64,000 bases of DNA from CAVPWP01 sp050789285 (GCF_050789285.1 NZ_JBOUVX010000001.1:62001-126000); one strand, 5' to 3'; counted from the stretch's first letter, positions 42,977 to 52,892 are shown. Notes: a model not told the origin generated them from the sequence alone. Numbers and translations: made by a program.

Positions 42977-44182
42977 ATGCTGGCAGGCAGACGCATACTT
43001 CTGATCATCGGCGGCGGGATCGCCGCCTACAAGGCGCTTGACCTGATCCGGCGGCTGAAGGAGCAGGGGGCGGCCGTCACCCCGGTTCTGACCCGCGCCG
43101 CGCAGGAATTCGTCACGCCGCTGTCGGCGTCGGCACTGGCGGGCGAGAAGGTCTATACCGATCTCTTCGACTTGACCGACGAGGCCGAGATGGGCCATAT
43201 CGAGCTTTCCCGCGCCGCCGATCTTCTGGTCGTGGCGCCGGCCACGGCCGATCTCATGGCGAAGATGGCGGGCGGGCATGCCGACGACCTGGCCTCGACG
43301 CTGCTGATGGCGACCGACAAGCGCGTGCTGATCGCACCCGCGATGAACGTCCGCATGTGGGAGCATCCCGCCACGGCGCGAAACCTTGCGACCCTTCTGG
43401 CCGACGGCGTTCTGACGGTGGGGCCGAACGAAGGCGACATGGCCTGCGGCGAATTCGGCTTCGGACGCATGGCAGAACCGGCCGAGATCGTCGCGGCCGC
43501 CGCCGCTGGGCTGGGCGAAGGGCCGCTGAAGGGCCGGCACCTCATCGTCACGTCGGGCCCGACGCATGAACCCATCGACCCGGTGCGCTTCATCGCCAAC
43601 CGGTCGTCCGGGGCGCAGGGCGCTGCGATCGCCGAGGCGCTGGCGAATCTGGGCGCGCGTGTAAGCTTCGTCACCGGTCCGGCCGAGGCGGCGATGCCGC
43701 GCGGCGCGACCGTGATCCGGGTGGAAACCGCGCAAGAGATGCTTGACGCCGTCACCGCCGCGCTTCCCGCCGATGCCGCGGTGTTCGCCGCCGCCGTGGC
43801 GGACTGGCGCGTCGACGGGGCGCAGGCCGGCAAGATCAAGAAGACGGCCAAGGGCGGCGTGCCCGAGCTTCGCCTTGTCGAGAACCCCGACATCCTTGCC
43901 ACCGTCGCGCGGATGCCGACGGGCCGCCCCGCTTTGGTGGTGGGCTTCGCCGCCGAGACCGACGACGTCATCGCCAACGCCACGGCGAAACGAGCGCGCA
44001 AGGGGTGCGACTGGATCGTCGCCAACGACGTCAGCGCCGGCACCGGCATCATGGGCGGGACCGAGAACGCGGTCACGCTGATCCATGCCGAGGGCTCCGA
44101 GACCTGGCCGAGGCTGTCGAAGGCGGAGGTCGGCCGAAGGCTTGCCGCGCGGATCGCCGCACACCTGACGGCGGGCGCATGA
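42977..44182 (+). CDS. coaBC: Bifunctional phosphopantothenoylcysteine decarboxylase / phosphopantothenate-cysteine ligase
   Basis: 401 residues from the ATG at 42977 after GAGGGG; a GTG two codons upstream is possible. The CoaC flavin domain (about 1-180) has IGGGIAAYKALDLIR, catalytic His in MGHIELSRAADLLV, and APAMNVRMWEHPA. The CoaB domain (about 185-400) has VTSGPTHEPIDPVRFIANRS and KIKK. Together they make 4'-phosphopantetheine for coenzyme A. It overlaps dut by ATGA. Confidence 0.94.
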   Translation: MLAGRRILLIIGGGIAAYKALDLIRRLKEQGAAVTPVLTRAAQEFVTPLSASALAGEKVYTDLFDLTDEAEMGHIELSRAADLLVVAPATADLMAKMAGGHADDLASTLLMATDKRVLIAPAMNVRMWEHPATARNLATLLADGVLTVGPNEGDMACGEFGFGRMAEPAEIVAAAAAGLGEGPLKGRHLIVTSGPTHEPIDPVRFIANRSSGAQGAAIAEALANLGARVSFVTGPAEAAMPRGATVIRVETAQEMLDAVTAALPADAAVFAAAVADWRVDGAQAGKIKKTAKGGVPELRLVENPDILATVARMPTGRPALVVGFAAETDDVIANATAKRARKGCDWIVANDVSAGTGIMGGTENAVTLIHAEGSETWPRLSKAEVGRRLAARIAAHLTAGA

Positions 44183-44646
44183 GCGTCACGGTCGGCCTTT
44201 TCCGGGACGCAGACGCCGACGCCGAGGTGCCGCTGCCCGACTATGCCACACCGGGATCGGCCGGCGCGGACATCCGCGCGAACCTGCCCCAGCCGCTGCG
44301 CGACACCGGCCTTGTCCTTCAGCCGATGGAGCGGCGGATCGTGCCCACCGGGCTTCGCGTGGTGATCCCCGACGGGTTCGAGATCCAGATCCGCCCGCGC
44401 TCGGGCCTGGCCCTGAAGCACGGCATCACGCTTCCGAATACGCCGGGCACCATCGACAGCGACTATCGCGGCCCGCTGGGTGTGCTTCTCGTCAATCTGG
44501 GGGCCGAGCCCTATGTCGTCGCCCATGGCGAACGGATTGCACAGATGATCGTGGCCCCGGTGGTGCAGGCACGGTTTGCGCTGGTCGAGACGCTGGACGA
44601 AACCGGACGCGGCGACGGCGGTTTCGGATCGACCGGGCGTCACTGA
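44179..44646 (+). CDS. dut: dUTP diphosphatase
   Basis: 155 residues with the five dUTPase motifs: TPGSAGADIRAN, PRSGLALKHGI, NTPGTIDSDYRGPLGVLL, GERIAQMIV and the C-terminal RGDGGFGSTG that closes the active site. It hydrolyses dUTP to dUMP. It overlaps coaBC upstream and the ThiF-like gene downstream by single start/stop junctions; coaBC-dut is a frequent bacterial pair. Confidence 0.95.
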   Translation: MSVTVGLFRDADADAEVPLPDYATPGSAGADIRANLPQPLRDTGLVLQPMERRIVPTGLRVVIPDGFEIQIRPRSGLALKHGITLPNTPGTIDSDYRGPLGVLLVNLGAEPYVVAHGERIAQMIVAPVVQARFALVETLDETGRGDGGFGSTGRH

Positions 44647-45728
44647 TGGTTCTCTTCCTCGCGCTGGTCGCCGGGATCTGGATGCTTGGCCACTATGCCA
44701 AGGCCCCGACATCCGCTCGCTGGCTGATGATCTGCCTGCTTTACGTGGCGGTTCTTGGCGTTCAGGTGGCCTTGCCCGAAGCAAACCCCCTGCGCGCCGC
44801 GCTGGGTGGCAGCCGTGGCGAATGGCTGGCGCTTGGCCTTCTGGGGCTGGCCGTCTGGGTCTATCGGCTGGGCCTTGGCAAGTTGCGCGACAGGGTGCGC
44901 CCCGAAAACCGCCCGAAGGCCGGGCCGGGAAGCGCCGGGGGAAGTGCCCGGGGAAGCGCAGGGGGGACCGCCGACCGGGCATCCGCCGAGACCGGGGTCG
45001 AGCGCTACGCCCGCCACATCGTCCTGCGCGAGATCGGCGGCCCGGGCCAGAAGTGCCTGCGCGAGGCACGGGTGCTGGTGATCGGGGCAGGGGGGCTGGG
45101 CTCGCCCGTCCTGCAATACCTTGGCGCGGCTGGTGTCGGGACCCTCGGCGTGATCGACGACGACGTGGTCGAGGTGGCCAACCTGCAGCGGCAGGTGATC
45201 CACAGCGATGCGCGGCGGGGCCTGCCCAAGGTATTTTCCGCGAAGGCGGCCGTCGAGGGCCAGAACCCGCTGGTCACGGTCCGCCCCTACAACCGTCGCT
45301 TCACCGAAGAGATCGCCACCGATCTGTTCGACGACTACGATCTGATCGTCGAGGGCACGGACGACATCGCGACGAAATACCTTGCCAACCGTGCGGCCTT
45401 CGCCGCGAGAAAGCCGCTGATCTTCGGCGCGCTCTCCCAGTGGGAGGGGCAGGTGTCTCTCTTCGATCCTGTCCGAGGCGGCCCCTGCTATGCTTGCCTT
45501 TTCCCGGTGCCGACCGCCGCCGGCGTCGCGCCAAGCTGCGCCGAGGGCGGCGTGCTGGGGCCGCTGCCGGGGATCGTCGGCACGATCATGGCGGCCGAAG
45601 CCGTCAAGCAGGTCACCGGCGCGGGACACACGCTGCACGGGCGCGTGCTGGTTTTCGATGCACTCCACGCCGAGGCACGCACCATGACGCTGCGACCGCG
45701 GCCCGAATGCCCGGTCTGCGGCGGCTGA
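44646..45728 (+). CDS. Membrane-anchored HesA/MoeB/ThiF-family adenylyltransferase
   Basis: 360 residues. Two or three hydrophobic segments (about 1-16, 24-43 and 59-77) form an N-terminal anchor not found in E. coli ThiF or MoeB. A GSAG-type linker at about 94-110 leads to the E1-like domain: RHIVLREIGGPGQKCLREA, ATP loop IGAGGLGSP, NLQRQVIHSD, EGTDDIATKYLAN, and zinc Cys pairs CYAC and CPVC at the end. The catalytic-Cys region APSCAEGGVLG is present. The family adenylates the C-terminus of a ubiquitin-like sulfur carrier. No ThiS or MoaD gene is adjacent. Confidence 0.85.
   Translation: MVLFLALVAGIWMLGHYAKAPTSARWLMICLLYVAVLGVQVALPEANPLRAALGGSRGEWLALGLLGLAVWVYRLGLGKLRDRVRPENRPKAGPGSAGGSARGSAGGTADRASAETGVERYARHIVLREIGGPGQKCLREARVLVIGAGGLGSPVLQYLGAAGVGTLGVIDDDVVEVANLQRQVIHSDARRGLPKVFSAKAAVEGQNPLVTVRPYNRRFTEEIATDLFDDYDLIVEGTDDIATKYLANRAAFAARKPLIFGALSQWEGQVSLFDPVRGGPCYACLFPVPTAAGVAPSCAEGGVLGPLPGIVGTIMAAEAVKQVTGAGHTLHGRVLVFDALHAEARTMTLRPRPECPVCGG
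44927..44962 (+). repeat. Three 12-bp tandem repeats encoding the GSAG linker
   Basis: GGGAAGCGCCGG, GGGAAGTGCCCG and GGGAAGCGCAGG follow each other directly, with a more decayed fourth unit after them. They lie in frame in the ThiF-like gene and encode the four-residue repeat GSAG/GSAR/GSAG between the membrane anchor and the catalytic domain. Copy number is likely to vary between strains. Confidence 0.75.
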
Positions 45729-45787
45729 TCTTGCGCCCGGCGCGGCGCAGCGCATACTCACGCGAACAATCCAGCAGGGAGAACCCG

Positions 45788-46582
<795 letters not shown>

Positions 46583-46630
46583 CCGGCGGGCGCGCCGCGC
46601 CGCAGCGTCCATCGCTGATTGACCCCTGCC

Positions 46631-46654
46631 GGGGCGGCCGACCTTGGCCGCCCC
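46631..46654 (+). other. Intergenic hairpin between binding-protein and permease genes
   Basis: A perfect 9-bp stem (GGGGCGGCC with GGCCGCCCC) closes a 6-base loop and is not followed by a T run. Placed 48 bases after the binding-protein stop, it should stabilise the upstream mRNA or reduce read-through, so that binding protein outnumbers permease. Confidence 0.65.
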
Positions 46655-46682
46655 GTTGCCCGACCGCAAGGACCATGCCCGC

Positions 46683-47486
46683 GTGACACCAACACCTCCA
46701 GACGACAGGGACTTTCCCTGGTGGCTTGTCGTCGCCGCGGCGCTGGCGGCCTATCTGCTTTACGAGGTGATCGCCAACGACATCTACCGACAGGTGCTTC
46801 AGACCCTGTCGAAGGGCATCGGGATCACCATCTTCGTCACGCTCGTGGCCTTCACGCTGGCCTCGGCGTTGGGGCTTCTGCTCGCGGTGGCCTGCCTGTC
46901 GCGGCACATTGCGCTGCGCCAGCTTGCGCGCTTCTACATCGAGATCGTCCGCGGCGTCCCGATCGTCGTCCTTCTGCTTTACGTGGCCTTCGTCCTTGCG
47001 CCCGCGATGGTGGCTTTCTGGAACTGGATCGCGACGGGTCTTGGCTTCGATCCGATCCGCACCCGCGACTTCACCCTTCTGTGGCGCGCCATCATCGCGC
47101 TGACCATCGCCTATTCGGCCTTCATTGCCGAGGTTTTTCGCGCCGGTCTGCAGTCGGTGGACAAGGGCCAGATCGAGGCTGGCGAGGCGCTGGGCCTGAA
47201 CGGCTGGCAGCGCTTCCGCCTGATCGTCTTTCCGCAAGCCTTCCGCACGATCCTGCCGCCGCTTGGCAACGACTTCATCGCCATGGTCAAGGACAGCTCA
47301 CTTGTCTCGGTGCTGGGCGTTCTTGACATCACCCAGTTGGGCAAGGTGACGGCAGCGGGCAATTTCCGCTACTTCGAGACCTACAACGTCGTCGCGCTGA
47401 TCTATCTCATCATGACGGTGTCGCTGTCGCTTGTTCTGCGCCGTCTTGAACGCCGGCTGCGGCGTGTCCCCGGACAGAATGGCTGA
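46683..47486 (+). CDS. Polar amino-acid ABC transporter permease
   Basis: 267 residues from GTG at 46683; an in-frame TTG at 46644 lies inside the hairpin and is unlikely. The HEAT-type permease motif is RGVPIVVLLLYVAFVLAP, and the coupling loop is EAGEALGLNGWQRFRLIVFP followed by PQAFRTILPPLGNDFI and KDSSLVSVLG. About five membrane segments. It works with the binding protein upstream; its ATPase must be encoded elsewhere. Confidence 0.9.
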   Translation: MTPTPPDDRDFPWWLVVAAALAAYLLYEVIANDIYRQVLQTLSKGIGITIFVTLVAFTLASALGLLLAVACLSRHIALRQLARFYIEIVRGVPIVVLLLYVAFVLAPAMVAFWNWIATGLGFDPIRTRDFTLLWRAIIALTIAYSAFIAEVFRAGLQSVDKGQIEAGEALGLNGWQRFRLIVFPQAFRTILPPLGNDFIAMVKDSSLVSVLGVLDITQLGKVTAAGNFRYFETYNVVALIYLIMTVSLSLVLRRLERRLRRVPGQNG

Positions 47487-47550
47487 CACTCCACTGGTAG
47501 CCGGCGCGGGCAGGAACTAAGTCCGGATCAAGCCACCGAAAGGCATCGTC

Positions 47551-49569
47551 ATGACCAACCCGCTTCTCGCCGACTGGACCACAGATTTCGCCCTGCCGCC
47601 CTTCGCGGACATTCGTGACGCGCATTTTGCGCCGGCGTTCGAGGCCGCGCTGGACGAGGCGCGGGCCAATATTCGCGCAATTGCCGAGACCCCCGAAGCG
47701 CCGACCTTCGCCAACACCATCGAGGCTCTGGAAGAGGCCGACGCGACGCTCAATCGCGTGCTGGGCGTGTTCTACAACGTCGCGGGGTCGGATTCGAACC
47801 CCGAGCGTGAGGCGCTGATGCGCGCCTTCTCGCCCCGGCTTGCGGCTTATGGGTCAGAGATCACCCAGAACCGCCCCTTGTTCGAGCGGATCGAGGCGCT
47901 CTGGCAGGCGCGCGACACGCTTGACCTGACGCCCGAACAGGCGCGCGTGCTGATGCTGACGCGACGGGGCTTCGTCCGCGCCGGGGCCGAGCTGGACGGC
48001 GAGGCGCGCGACCGTCTCGCCGCGGTCAAGGAACGCCTTGCCGTTCTTGGGACCGAGTTCACGCAGAATCTTCTTGCCGACGAACGCGAATGGTTCATGG
48101 CGCTGTCCGAGGTCGATCTTGACGGGCTGCCCGATTTCGTCGTCTCGGCCGCGCGCGCGGCTGGCGCGGAAAAGGGGCTGGATGGTCCGGTCGTCACGCT
48201 GTCGCGGTCGCTCATCGTGCCCTTCCTGCAGTTCTCGCCGCGCCGGGACCTGCGGAAGAAGGCCTACGAGGCCTGGGTCGCCCGCGGCGCGAATGGGAAC
48301 GGCAACGACAACCGCGCCATCGCCGCCGAGATCCTGAAGCTGCGCGACGAGCGCGCGCGCCTTTTGGGATACGACACTTTCGCCGCCTACAAGCTTGAAA
48401 CCGAAATGGCGAAGACACCCGCCGCCGTGCGGGATCTTCTGATGCAGGTCTGGACCCCGGCGAAGGCCGCGGCGCTGGCCGATGCGGCGGTGCTTGAAGG
48501 GATGCTGCGATCGGACGGGATCGACGGACCTTTGGAACCGTGGGACTGGCGCTTCTACGCCGAGAGGCGGCGCAAGGCGGAACACGACCTCGACGAGGCC
48601 GCGCTGAAGCCGTTCTTCCAGCTCGACCGGATGATTGAAGCCTCCTTCGCCTGTGCGTCCCGGCTTTTCGGGCTTCAGTTCCGGCCGCTCGACGCAGAGC
48701 TTTACCATCCCGACGCCCGCGCCTGGGAAGTGACGCGGGACGGCGAGCATGTCGCCGTCTTCATCGGCGACTACTTCGCCCGCGGTTCGAAGCGGTCCGG
48801 GGCCTGGTGTTCGGCGATGCGCCAGCAAAAGCGCTTGGGCGGCGAGACCCGGCCCATCGTCGTGAACGTCTGCAACTTCGCCAAGGGCGATCCCGCGCTT
48901 CTGTCCTATGACGACGCGCGGACGCTGTTTCACGAATTCGGACACGCCCTGCACCAGATGCTGAGCGACGTGACCTACGAATCGATCTCGGGGACGTCGG
49001 TCGCCCGTGATTTCGTCGAACTGCCCAGCCAGCTTTACGAACACTGGCTGGACGTGCCCGATGTGCTGGCCGAATTCGCGACGCATGCCACGACGGGCGA
49101 GGCGATGCCGCGCGACCTTCTTGACCGTCTTCTGGCGGCCGCGACCTATGACATGGGGTTCCAGACGGTCGAATACGTGGCCTCGGCCCTGGTCGACCTG
49201 GCCTTCCACGACGGGCCGGCGCCCGCCGATCCGATCCAGCGCGAGGCCGAGGTGCTGGCCGAGCTCGGCATGCCGCGCGCAATCCGGATGCGTCACGCCA
49301 CACCGCATTTCGCACATGTCTTCTCGGGCGACGGCTATTCGTCGGGCTACTACAGCTACATGTGGTCCGAGGTGATGGACGCTGACGCCTTCGCCGCCTT
49401 CGAAGAGGCCGGCGATCCCTTCGACGCCGACCTCGCGAGGAAGCTCGAAACCCACATCCTGTCGTCCGGCGGTTCGGACGAGGCCGAAGACCTTTACACC
49501 GCCTTCCGCGGGCGGATGCCTGGGGTCGAGGCGCTGCTCAGGGGGCGGGGGCTTCTCGACGCGGCGTGA
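47551..49569 (+). CDS. M3-family zinc metallopeptidase (oligopeptidase A / Dcp type)
   Basis: 672 residues, no signal peptide. The zinc motif is HEFGH at 461-465 in TLFHEFGHALHQMLSD, with a downstream Glu in SGTSVARDFVELPSQLYEHW. The N-terminal NPLLADWTTDFALPPFADI is typical of oligopeptidase A and dipeptidyl carboxypeptidase, which degrade short peptides in the cytoplasm. Its last 32 bases overlap the end of the convergent transporter gene. Confidence 0.92.
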   Translation: MTNPLLADWTTDFALPPFADIRDAHFAPAFEAALDEARANIRAIAETPEAPTFANTIEALEEADATLNRVLGVFYNVAGSDSNPEREALMRAFSPRLAAYGSEITQNRPLFERIEALWQARDTLDLTPEQARVLMLTRRGFVRAGAELDGEARDRLAAVKERLAVLGTEFTQNLLADEREWFMALSEVDLDGLPDFVVSAARAAGAEKGLDGPVVTLSRSLIVPFLQFSPRRDLRKKAYEAWVARGANGNGNDNRAIAAEILKLRDERARLLGYDTFAAYKLETEMAKTPAAVRDLLMQVWTPAKAAALADAAVLEGMLRSDGIDGPLEPWDWRFYAERRRKAEHDLDEAALKPFFQLDRMIEASFACASRLFGLQFRPLDAELYHPDARAWEVTRDGEHVAVFIGDYFARGSKRSGAWCSAMRQQKRLGGETRPIVVNVCNFAKGDPALLSYDDARTLFHEFGHALHQMLSDVTYESISGTSVARDFVELPSQLYEHWLDVPDVLAEFATHATTGEAMPRDLLDRLLAAATYDMGFQTVEYVASALVDLAFHDGPAPADPIQREAEVLAELGMPRAIRMRHATPHFAHVFSGDGYSSGYYSYMWSEVMDADAFAAFEEAGDPFDADLARKLETHILSSGGSDEAEDLYTAFRGRMPGVEALLRGRGLLDAA

Positions 49570-50470
49570 CGCGCGACGGGTCTTCGGGGTGCGGCTGCAC
49601 GCCGACCGGGTCCTTGTGGATGATCACGTCGGCTTGCGGGAATTCCTTCAGGATCGCCCGGCGCAGCGCCGCGCCGATGGCGTGCGCCTCGTCCAGCGAC
49701 TGCGCGCCATCAAGCTCGATGTGCATGTTCACGAAGACGCGGCTTCCGGCGGTCCGGGTCTTCAGGTCGTGATAGCCGTGGACCCCGGGCCAGTCGTCCG
49801 CGATCGCCTCGATCCGCGCGATCATGGCGGGTTCGGCGCGGCGGTCCATCAGCGCGTCCCAGGCCCCCTTGCCGATGCGCAGAGCGCCCACCGCCAGCAT
49901 CGCCGCCGCGCCCATGGCCACCACGCTATCGATCTGCACCAGCCCGAAGCGCGCCGACGCCCAAAGCGAAACGATCGCTCCGATGTTGGGAAGAAGGTCG
50001 CCCAGATAGTGCAGCGAATCGGCCTTCACCACGCGGCTTCCGGTGCGGGCGGCGACCCGTCGTTGCCAGACCACCAGCGCCAGCGTCAGCAGGATCGAGG
50101 CCGCCATGACGATCATGCCGCGCCCTTCCGACCGAAGCTCGGTCGGGGTGTCGGCCAGAAGCCGGGCCGCCGCCGCCCAACCGATCACGCCCGCGGACAC
50201 AAGGATGAAGATCGACTGGCCCAGCGCGGCAAGATCCTCGGCCGAGGTGTGGCCGAAGGCGTGGTCCTCGTCCGGCGGCCGCGCGGCGTAAAGGATCGCG
50301 GCAAGCCCGCCCAGCGACATCATCAGGTCCATGGCGCTGTCGGCTAGGCTTGCGGCAATGGACAGCGCGCCGGTTTCCGCCAGCGCCCACAGCTTCAGCG
50401 CCACCAGCACCAGCGCCACGGCCACCGAGGCGGCGCCGGCCGAGATGTTCAATCGCGTCGCGTTCGTCAC
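49538..50470 (-). CDS. Cation diffusion facilitator (FieF/ZitB-type metal efflux)
   Basis: 310 residues with six membrane helices. Metal-site residues are seen in LADSAMDLMMSLGG (helix 2) and KADSLHYLGDLLPNIGA (helix 5), and the cytoplasmic domain has GVHGYHDLKTRTAGSRVFVN and a His near the C-terminus. It exports Zn or Fe by proton exchange. The FGHTSAEDLAALGQS loop is typical. It overlaps the M3 peptidase gene tail to tail. Confidence 0.9.
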   Translation of the reverse strand: MTNATRLNISAGAASVAVALVLVALKLWALAETGALSIAASLADSAMDLMMSLGGLAAILYAARPPDEDHAFGHTSAEDLAALGQSIFILVSAGVIGWAAAARLLADTPTELRSEGRGMIVMAASILLTLALVVWQRRVAARTGSRVVKADSLHYLGDLLPNIGAIVSLWASARFGLVQIDSVVAMGAAAMLAVGALRIGKGAWDALMDRRAEPAMIARIEAIADDWPGVHGYHDLKTRTAGSRVFVNMHIELDGAQSLDEAHAIGAALRRAILKEFPQADVIIHKDPVGVQPHPEDPSRVTPRREAPAP

Positions 50471-50541
50471 GCCGGCAGGTCCTGGAACGTCGTTGAGCCT
50501 GGTCGGACCCTAGCTCAGGCCGGCGGCGGACGGAACCGGGG

Positions 50542-51042
50542 CTATTCGCGGATTTCGTCCGGCTCGACGCCCCAAAGCGCGGCCTTCTCGATCCAGCCGC
50601 GCTGGCCTCCGGCGCTGATCCGGCACCACTCGGCGTTGCATTCGCCAAGCTGCGCGACGACGCCCGCCTCGGCATAGGCGTTGACCGGGGCCTGCGGGTC
50701 GGGCTTGACGTGCAGCGCCGCCAGATCGCGGTCGACGATCACCGTCCGGTTGCCCGACAGAAGCGAGTAATGCACCCAGCCGCCCTGTCCGTCGCGATCC
50801 TGCACGCGGCGCCAGTGGCCGAATTCGCCGGTGATCTGCAGCGGCATGTCGCGGCGCAGGAACACCCAGTCGATCTTGTGCGACAGCGACGGACCGCGCC
50901 GCACGTTGCCCTCGGACGTCTTGAGCGAGACGTAGCGCGGGATCGGAAGATTGGTGACCTGGCCGCGCGTCTCGGCCTGCGCGTTGCCGGCCAGAATGAT
51001 CGCGACCGTGATCGCGAACGAAAGTATAACAGCGATCCTCAT
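50542..51042 (-). CDS. Exported SH3-domain protein
   Basis: 166 residues from the ATG at 51042, with a signal peptide ending NAQA near residue 23. Two bacterial SH3-like segments follow: SEGNVRRGPSLSHKIDWVFL and DLAALHVKPDPQAPVNAYAE, with EWCRISAGGQRGWIEKAALW closing the second. Such proteins bind peptidoglycan or act as envelope adaptors. The gene is divergent from the dehydrogenase at 51185. Confidence 0.82.
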   Translation of the reverse strand: MRIAVILSFAITVAIILAGNAQAETRGQVTNLPIPRYVSLKTSEGNVRRGPSLSHKIDWVFLRRDMPLQITGEFGHWRRVQDRDGQGGWVHYSLLSGNRTVIVDRDLAALHVKPDPQAPVNAYAEAGVVAQLGECNAEWCRISAGGQRGWIEKAALWGVEPDEIRE

Positions 51043-51184
51043 CGAAGACCTGCCCCGTTTCCTGAATACTGCCTCGTTAGCCCGCGTTTTCCGCGGGGGC
51101 CCGGGCCGGCCTCTCTTGTGCCGATCCCGGTTACTTGCCACTTTGCCAGCACGCGCCGCGCAAGGGAAGCGAAGGGAGAGCTCG

Positions 51185-52171
51185 ATGCCAACTGAACGGC
51201 TGAGTGTTGTCGTCACGCGACGGTTGCCGGAAGTGGTCGAGACCCGGATGAAGGAACTCTTCGACGTCGACCTCAACACCGACGATCGCAAGATGACCCG
51301 CGACCAGCTTGCCGCGGCGATGCAGCGGGCCGATGTTCTGGTGCCTTGCGTCACCGATCACATCGACGCGGGCCTTCTGGGGCAGGCCGGCGAGAAGCTG
51401 AAGCTGATCGCGAACTACGGTGCCGGGGTCGACCATATCGACGTCCACACGGCCCGCCAGCGCGGTATCCTGGTGTCGAACACACCCGGCGTCATGACCG
51501 AGGACACCGCCGACATGACGATTGCCCTGATTCTCGCCGTGACGCGGCGCATCCCCGAGGGGCTTGCCATCATGCAGTCCGGCCGGTGGGAGGGCTGGGC
51601 GCCGACCGCGAACCTTGGCGGCCGTGTCGGCGGGCGCCGGCTGGGCATCCTTGGCATGGGCCGAATCGGTCAGGCCGTGGCGCGGCGCGCGCGCGCCTTC
51701 GGGATGCAGGTGCACTATCACAACCGCAAGCGCCTGCGGCCCGAGATCGAACAGGACCTCGAGGCGACCTACTGGGAAAGCCTCGATCAGATGGTCAGCC
51801 GGATGGACATCATCTCGATCAACTGCCCGCACACACCCTCGACCTTCCACCTGATGAACGCGCGGCGGCTGAAGCTGCTCAAGCCCTCGGCGGTGATCGT
51901 GAACACCTCGCGCGGCGAGGTGATCGACGAGAACGCGCTGACCCGGATGCTGCGCGCGGGCGAAATCGCGGGCGCGGGGCTCGACGTGTTCGAGCGCGGG
52001 CACGAGATCAACCCGCGTCTGCGCGAGTTGTCGAACGTCGTCCTGCTTCCGCACATGGGCTCGGCCACGGTCGAAGGGCGGGCCGAGATGGGCGAGAAGG
52101 TCATCATCAACATCAAGACCTTCGCCGACGGGCACCGCCCGCCCGACCTGGTCGTGCCGGCGATGCTGTGA
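51185..52171 (+). CDS. D-isomer-specific 2-hydroxyacid dehydrogenase (glyoxylate reductase type)
   Basis: 328 residues. NAD(P)-binding motif GILGMGRIGQAVARRARAFG at about 156-175, catalytic Arg in NTSRGEVIDE and His in LPHMGSAT. The NYGAGVDHIDV and NTPGVMTEDTADM segments are typical of glyoxylate/hydroxypyruvate reductases and relatives. Arg-rich HNRKRLRP after the nucleotide fold suggests NADPH preference. The ATG follows GAAGGGAGAG. It runs tail to tail with the Crp-type regulator, five bases apart. Confidence 0.9.
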   Translation: MPTERLSVVVTRRLPEVVETRMKELFDVDLNTDDRKMTRDQLAAAMQRADVLVPCVTDHIDAGLLGQAGEKLKLIANYGAGVDHIDVHTARQRGILVSNTPGVMTEDTADMTIALILAVTRRIPEGLAIMQSGRWEGWAPTANLGGRVGGRRLGILGMGRIGQAVARRARAFGMQVHYHNRKRLRPEIEQDLEATYWESLDQMVSRMDIISINCPHTPSTFHLMNARRLKLLKPSAVIVNTSRGEVIDENALTRMLRAGEIAGAGLDVFERGHEINPRLRELSNVVLLPHMGSATVEGRAEMGEKVIINIKTFADGHRPPDLVVPAML

Positions 52172-52175
52172 TCCC

Positions 52176-52892
52176 TCAGGCCGCGCAGTAGGAAATCAGG
52201 CGGTCGCGGTCGATCACGCGCATCCGCGCATAGCCGACCTCGATCATCCCGGCCTGCGCCAGCCGCTTGAGCGCGCGCTGAAGCGTCGGCAGCGACATCG
52301 CCAGCATCTGTGCCAGTTCGTCCTGGGAATACTCCAGCCACTGGCCGGGCGTCGGTTGCATGTCGTCATGCTGCAACAGCCGCATCCCAAGCCGGTGGTC
52401 CGATCCCGGCGTGGCCACATTCGTCAGAAGCCGCAGCGTCAGCGCCATGTTCTCGTGCGTCAGGGCATAGAAATCGCGAAAGCGCTCGGGATCGGCGCGC
52501 ACGATCGCGCGCATGTCGAGCGCCGACACGAAAAGCGCCGTGACCGCGGTCGCCGCGGTCACGGTCACAAGCCGCCGCTGGTCGGAAAACAGGGCCAGGT
52601 CCCCGATCCAGAGGCCTGGGTCCGCCCGGACAGCCAGGTAATCGAGGCCATTGTCCGTCGGGACCGAGATCGACACCGATCCTTCGACCACCCCGTAAAG
52701 CCCGTCGGGTTCGTCCCCCACGCGGTAGATCGTCTGCTTCGGCGCGAAGCTGCGCAGCCGGGCCAACGCAAGCACCTGCTGCTGAAACGCCGGATCGCGC
52801 GACGCGAGCCACCCGCGTACCGACAGGAGTTCGGTGGATCTTCGCGTCTCTTCTCGGGGCAGAGGCATCAATATTCCCTGCGAGTCGATCAT
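52176..52892 (-). CDS. Crp/Fnr-family transcriptional regulator
   Basis: 238 residues. A cyclic-nucleotide-like domain (about 40-150; IYRVGDEPDGLYGVVEGSVS, LWIGDLALFSDQRRLVTVTA) and a C-terminal winged helix (about 165-230; YSQDELAQMLAMSLPTLQRA). There is no N-terminal Cys cluster, so it is not an iron-sulfur FNR; the effector is unknown. It is divergent from the sulfatase gene with about 130 bases between starts and may control it. Confidence 0.87.
   Translation of the reverse strand: MIDSQGILMPLPREETRRSTELLSVRGWLASRDPAFQQQVLALARLRSFAPKQTIYRVGDEPDGLYGVVEGSVSISVPTDNGLDYLAVRADPGLWIGDLALFSDQRRLVTVTAATAVTALFVSALDMRAIVRADPERFRDFYALTHENMALTLRLLTNVATPGSDHRLGMRLLQHDDMQPTPGQWLEYSQDELAQMLAMSLPTLQRALKRLAQAGMIEVGYARMRVIDRDRLISYCAA

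Noticed and set aside
42068..45069. Two overlapping long minus-strand frames opposite chaN, coaBC, dut and the ThiF-like gene
   Set aside because: Low-complexity Arg/Ala/Gly translation with no motif; the plus-strand genes are tightly linked by ATGA overlaps and fully recognised.
46644..46682. TTG start for the amino-acid permease at 46644
   Set aside because: The codon lies within the perfect hairpin at 46631-46654 and has no ribosome site; GTG at 46683 fits the family N-terminus better.
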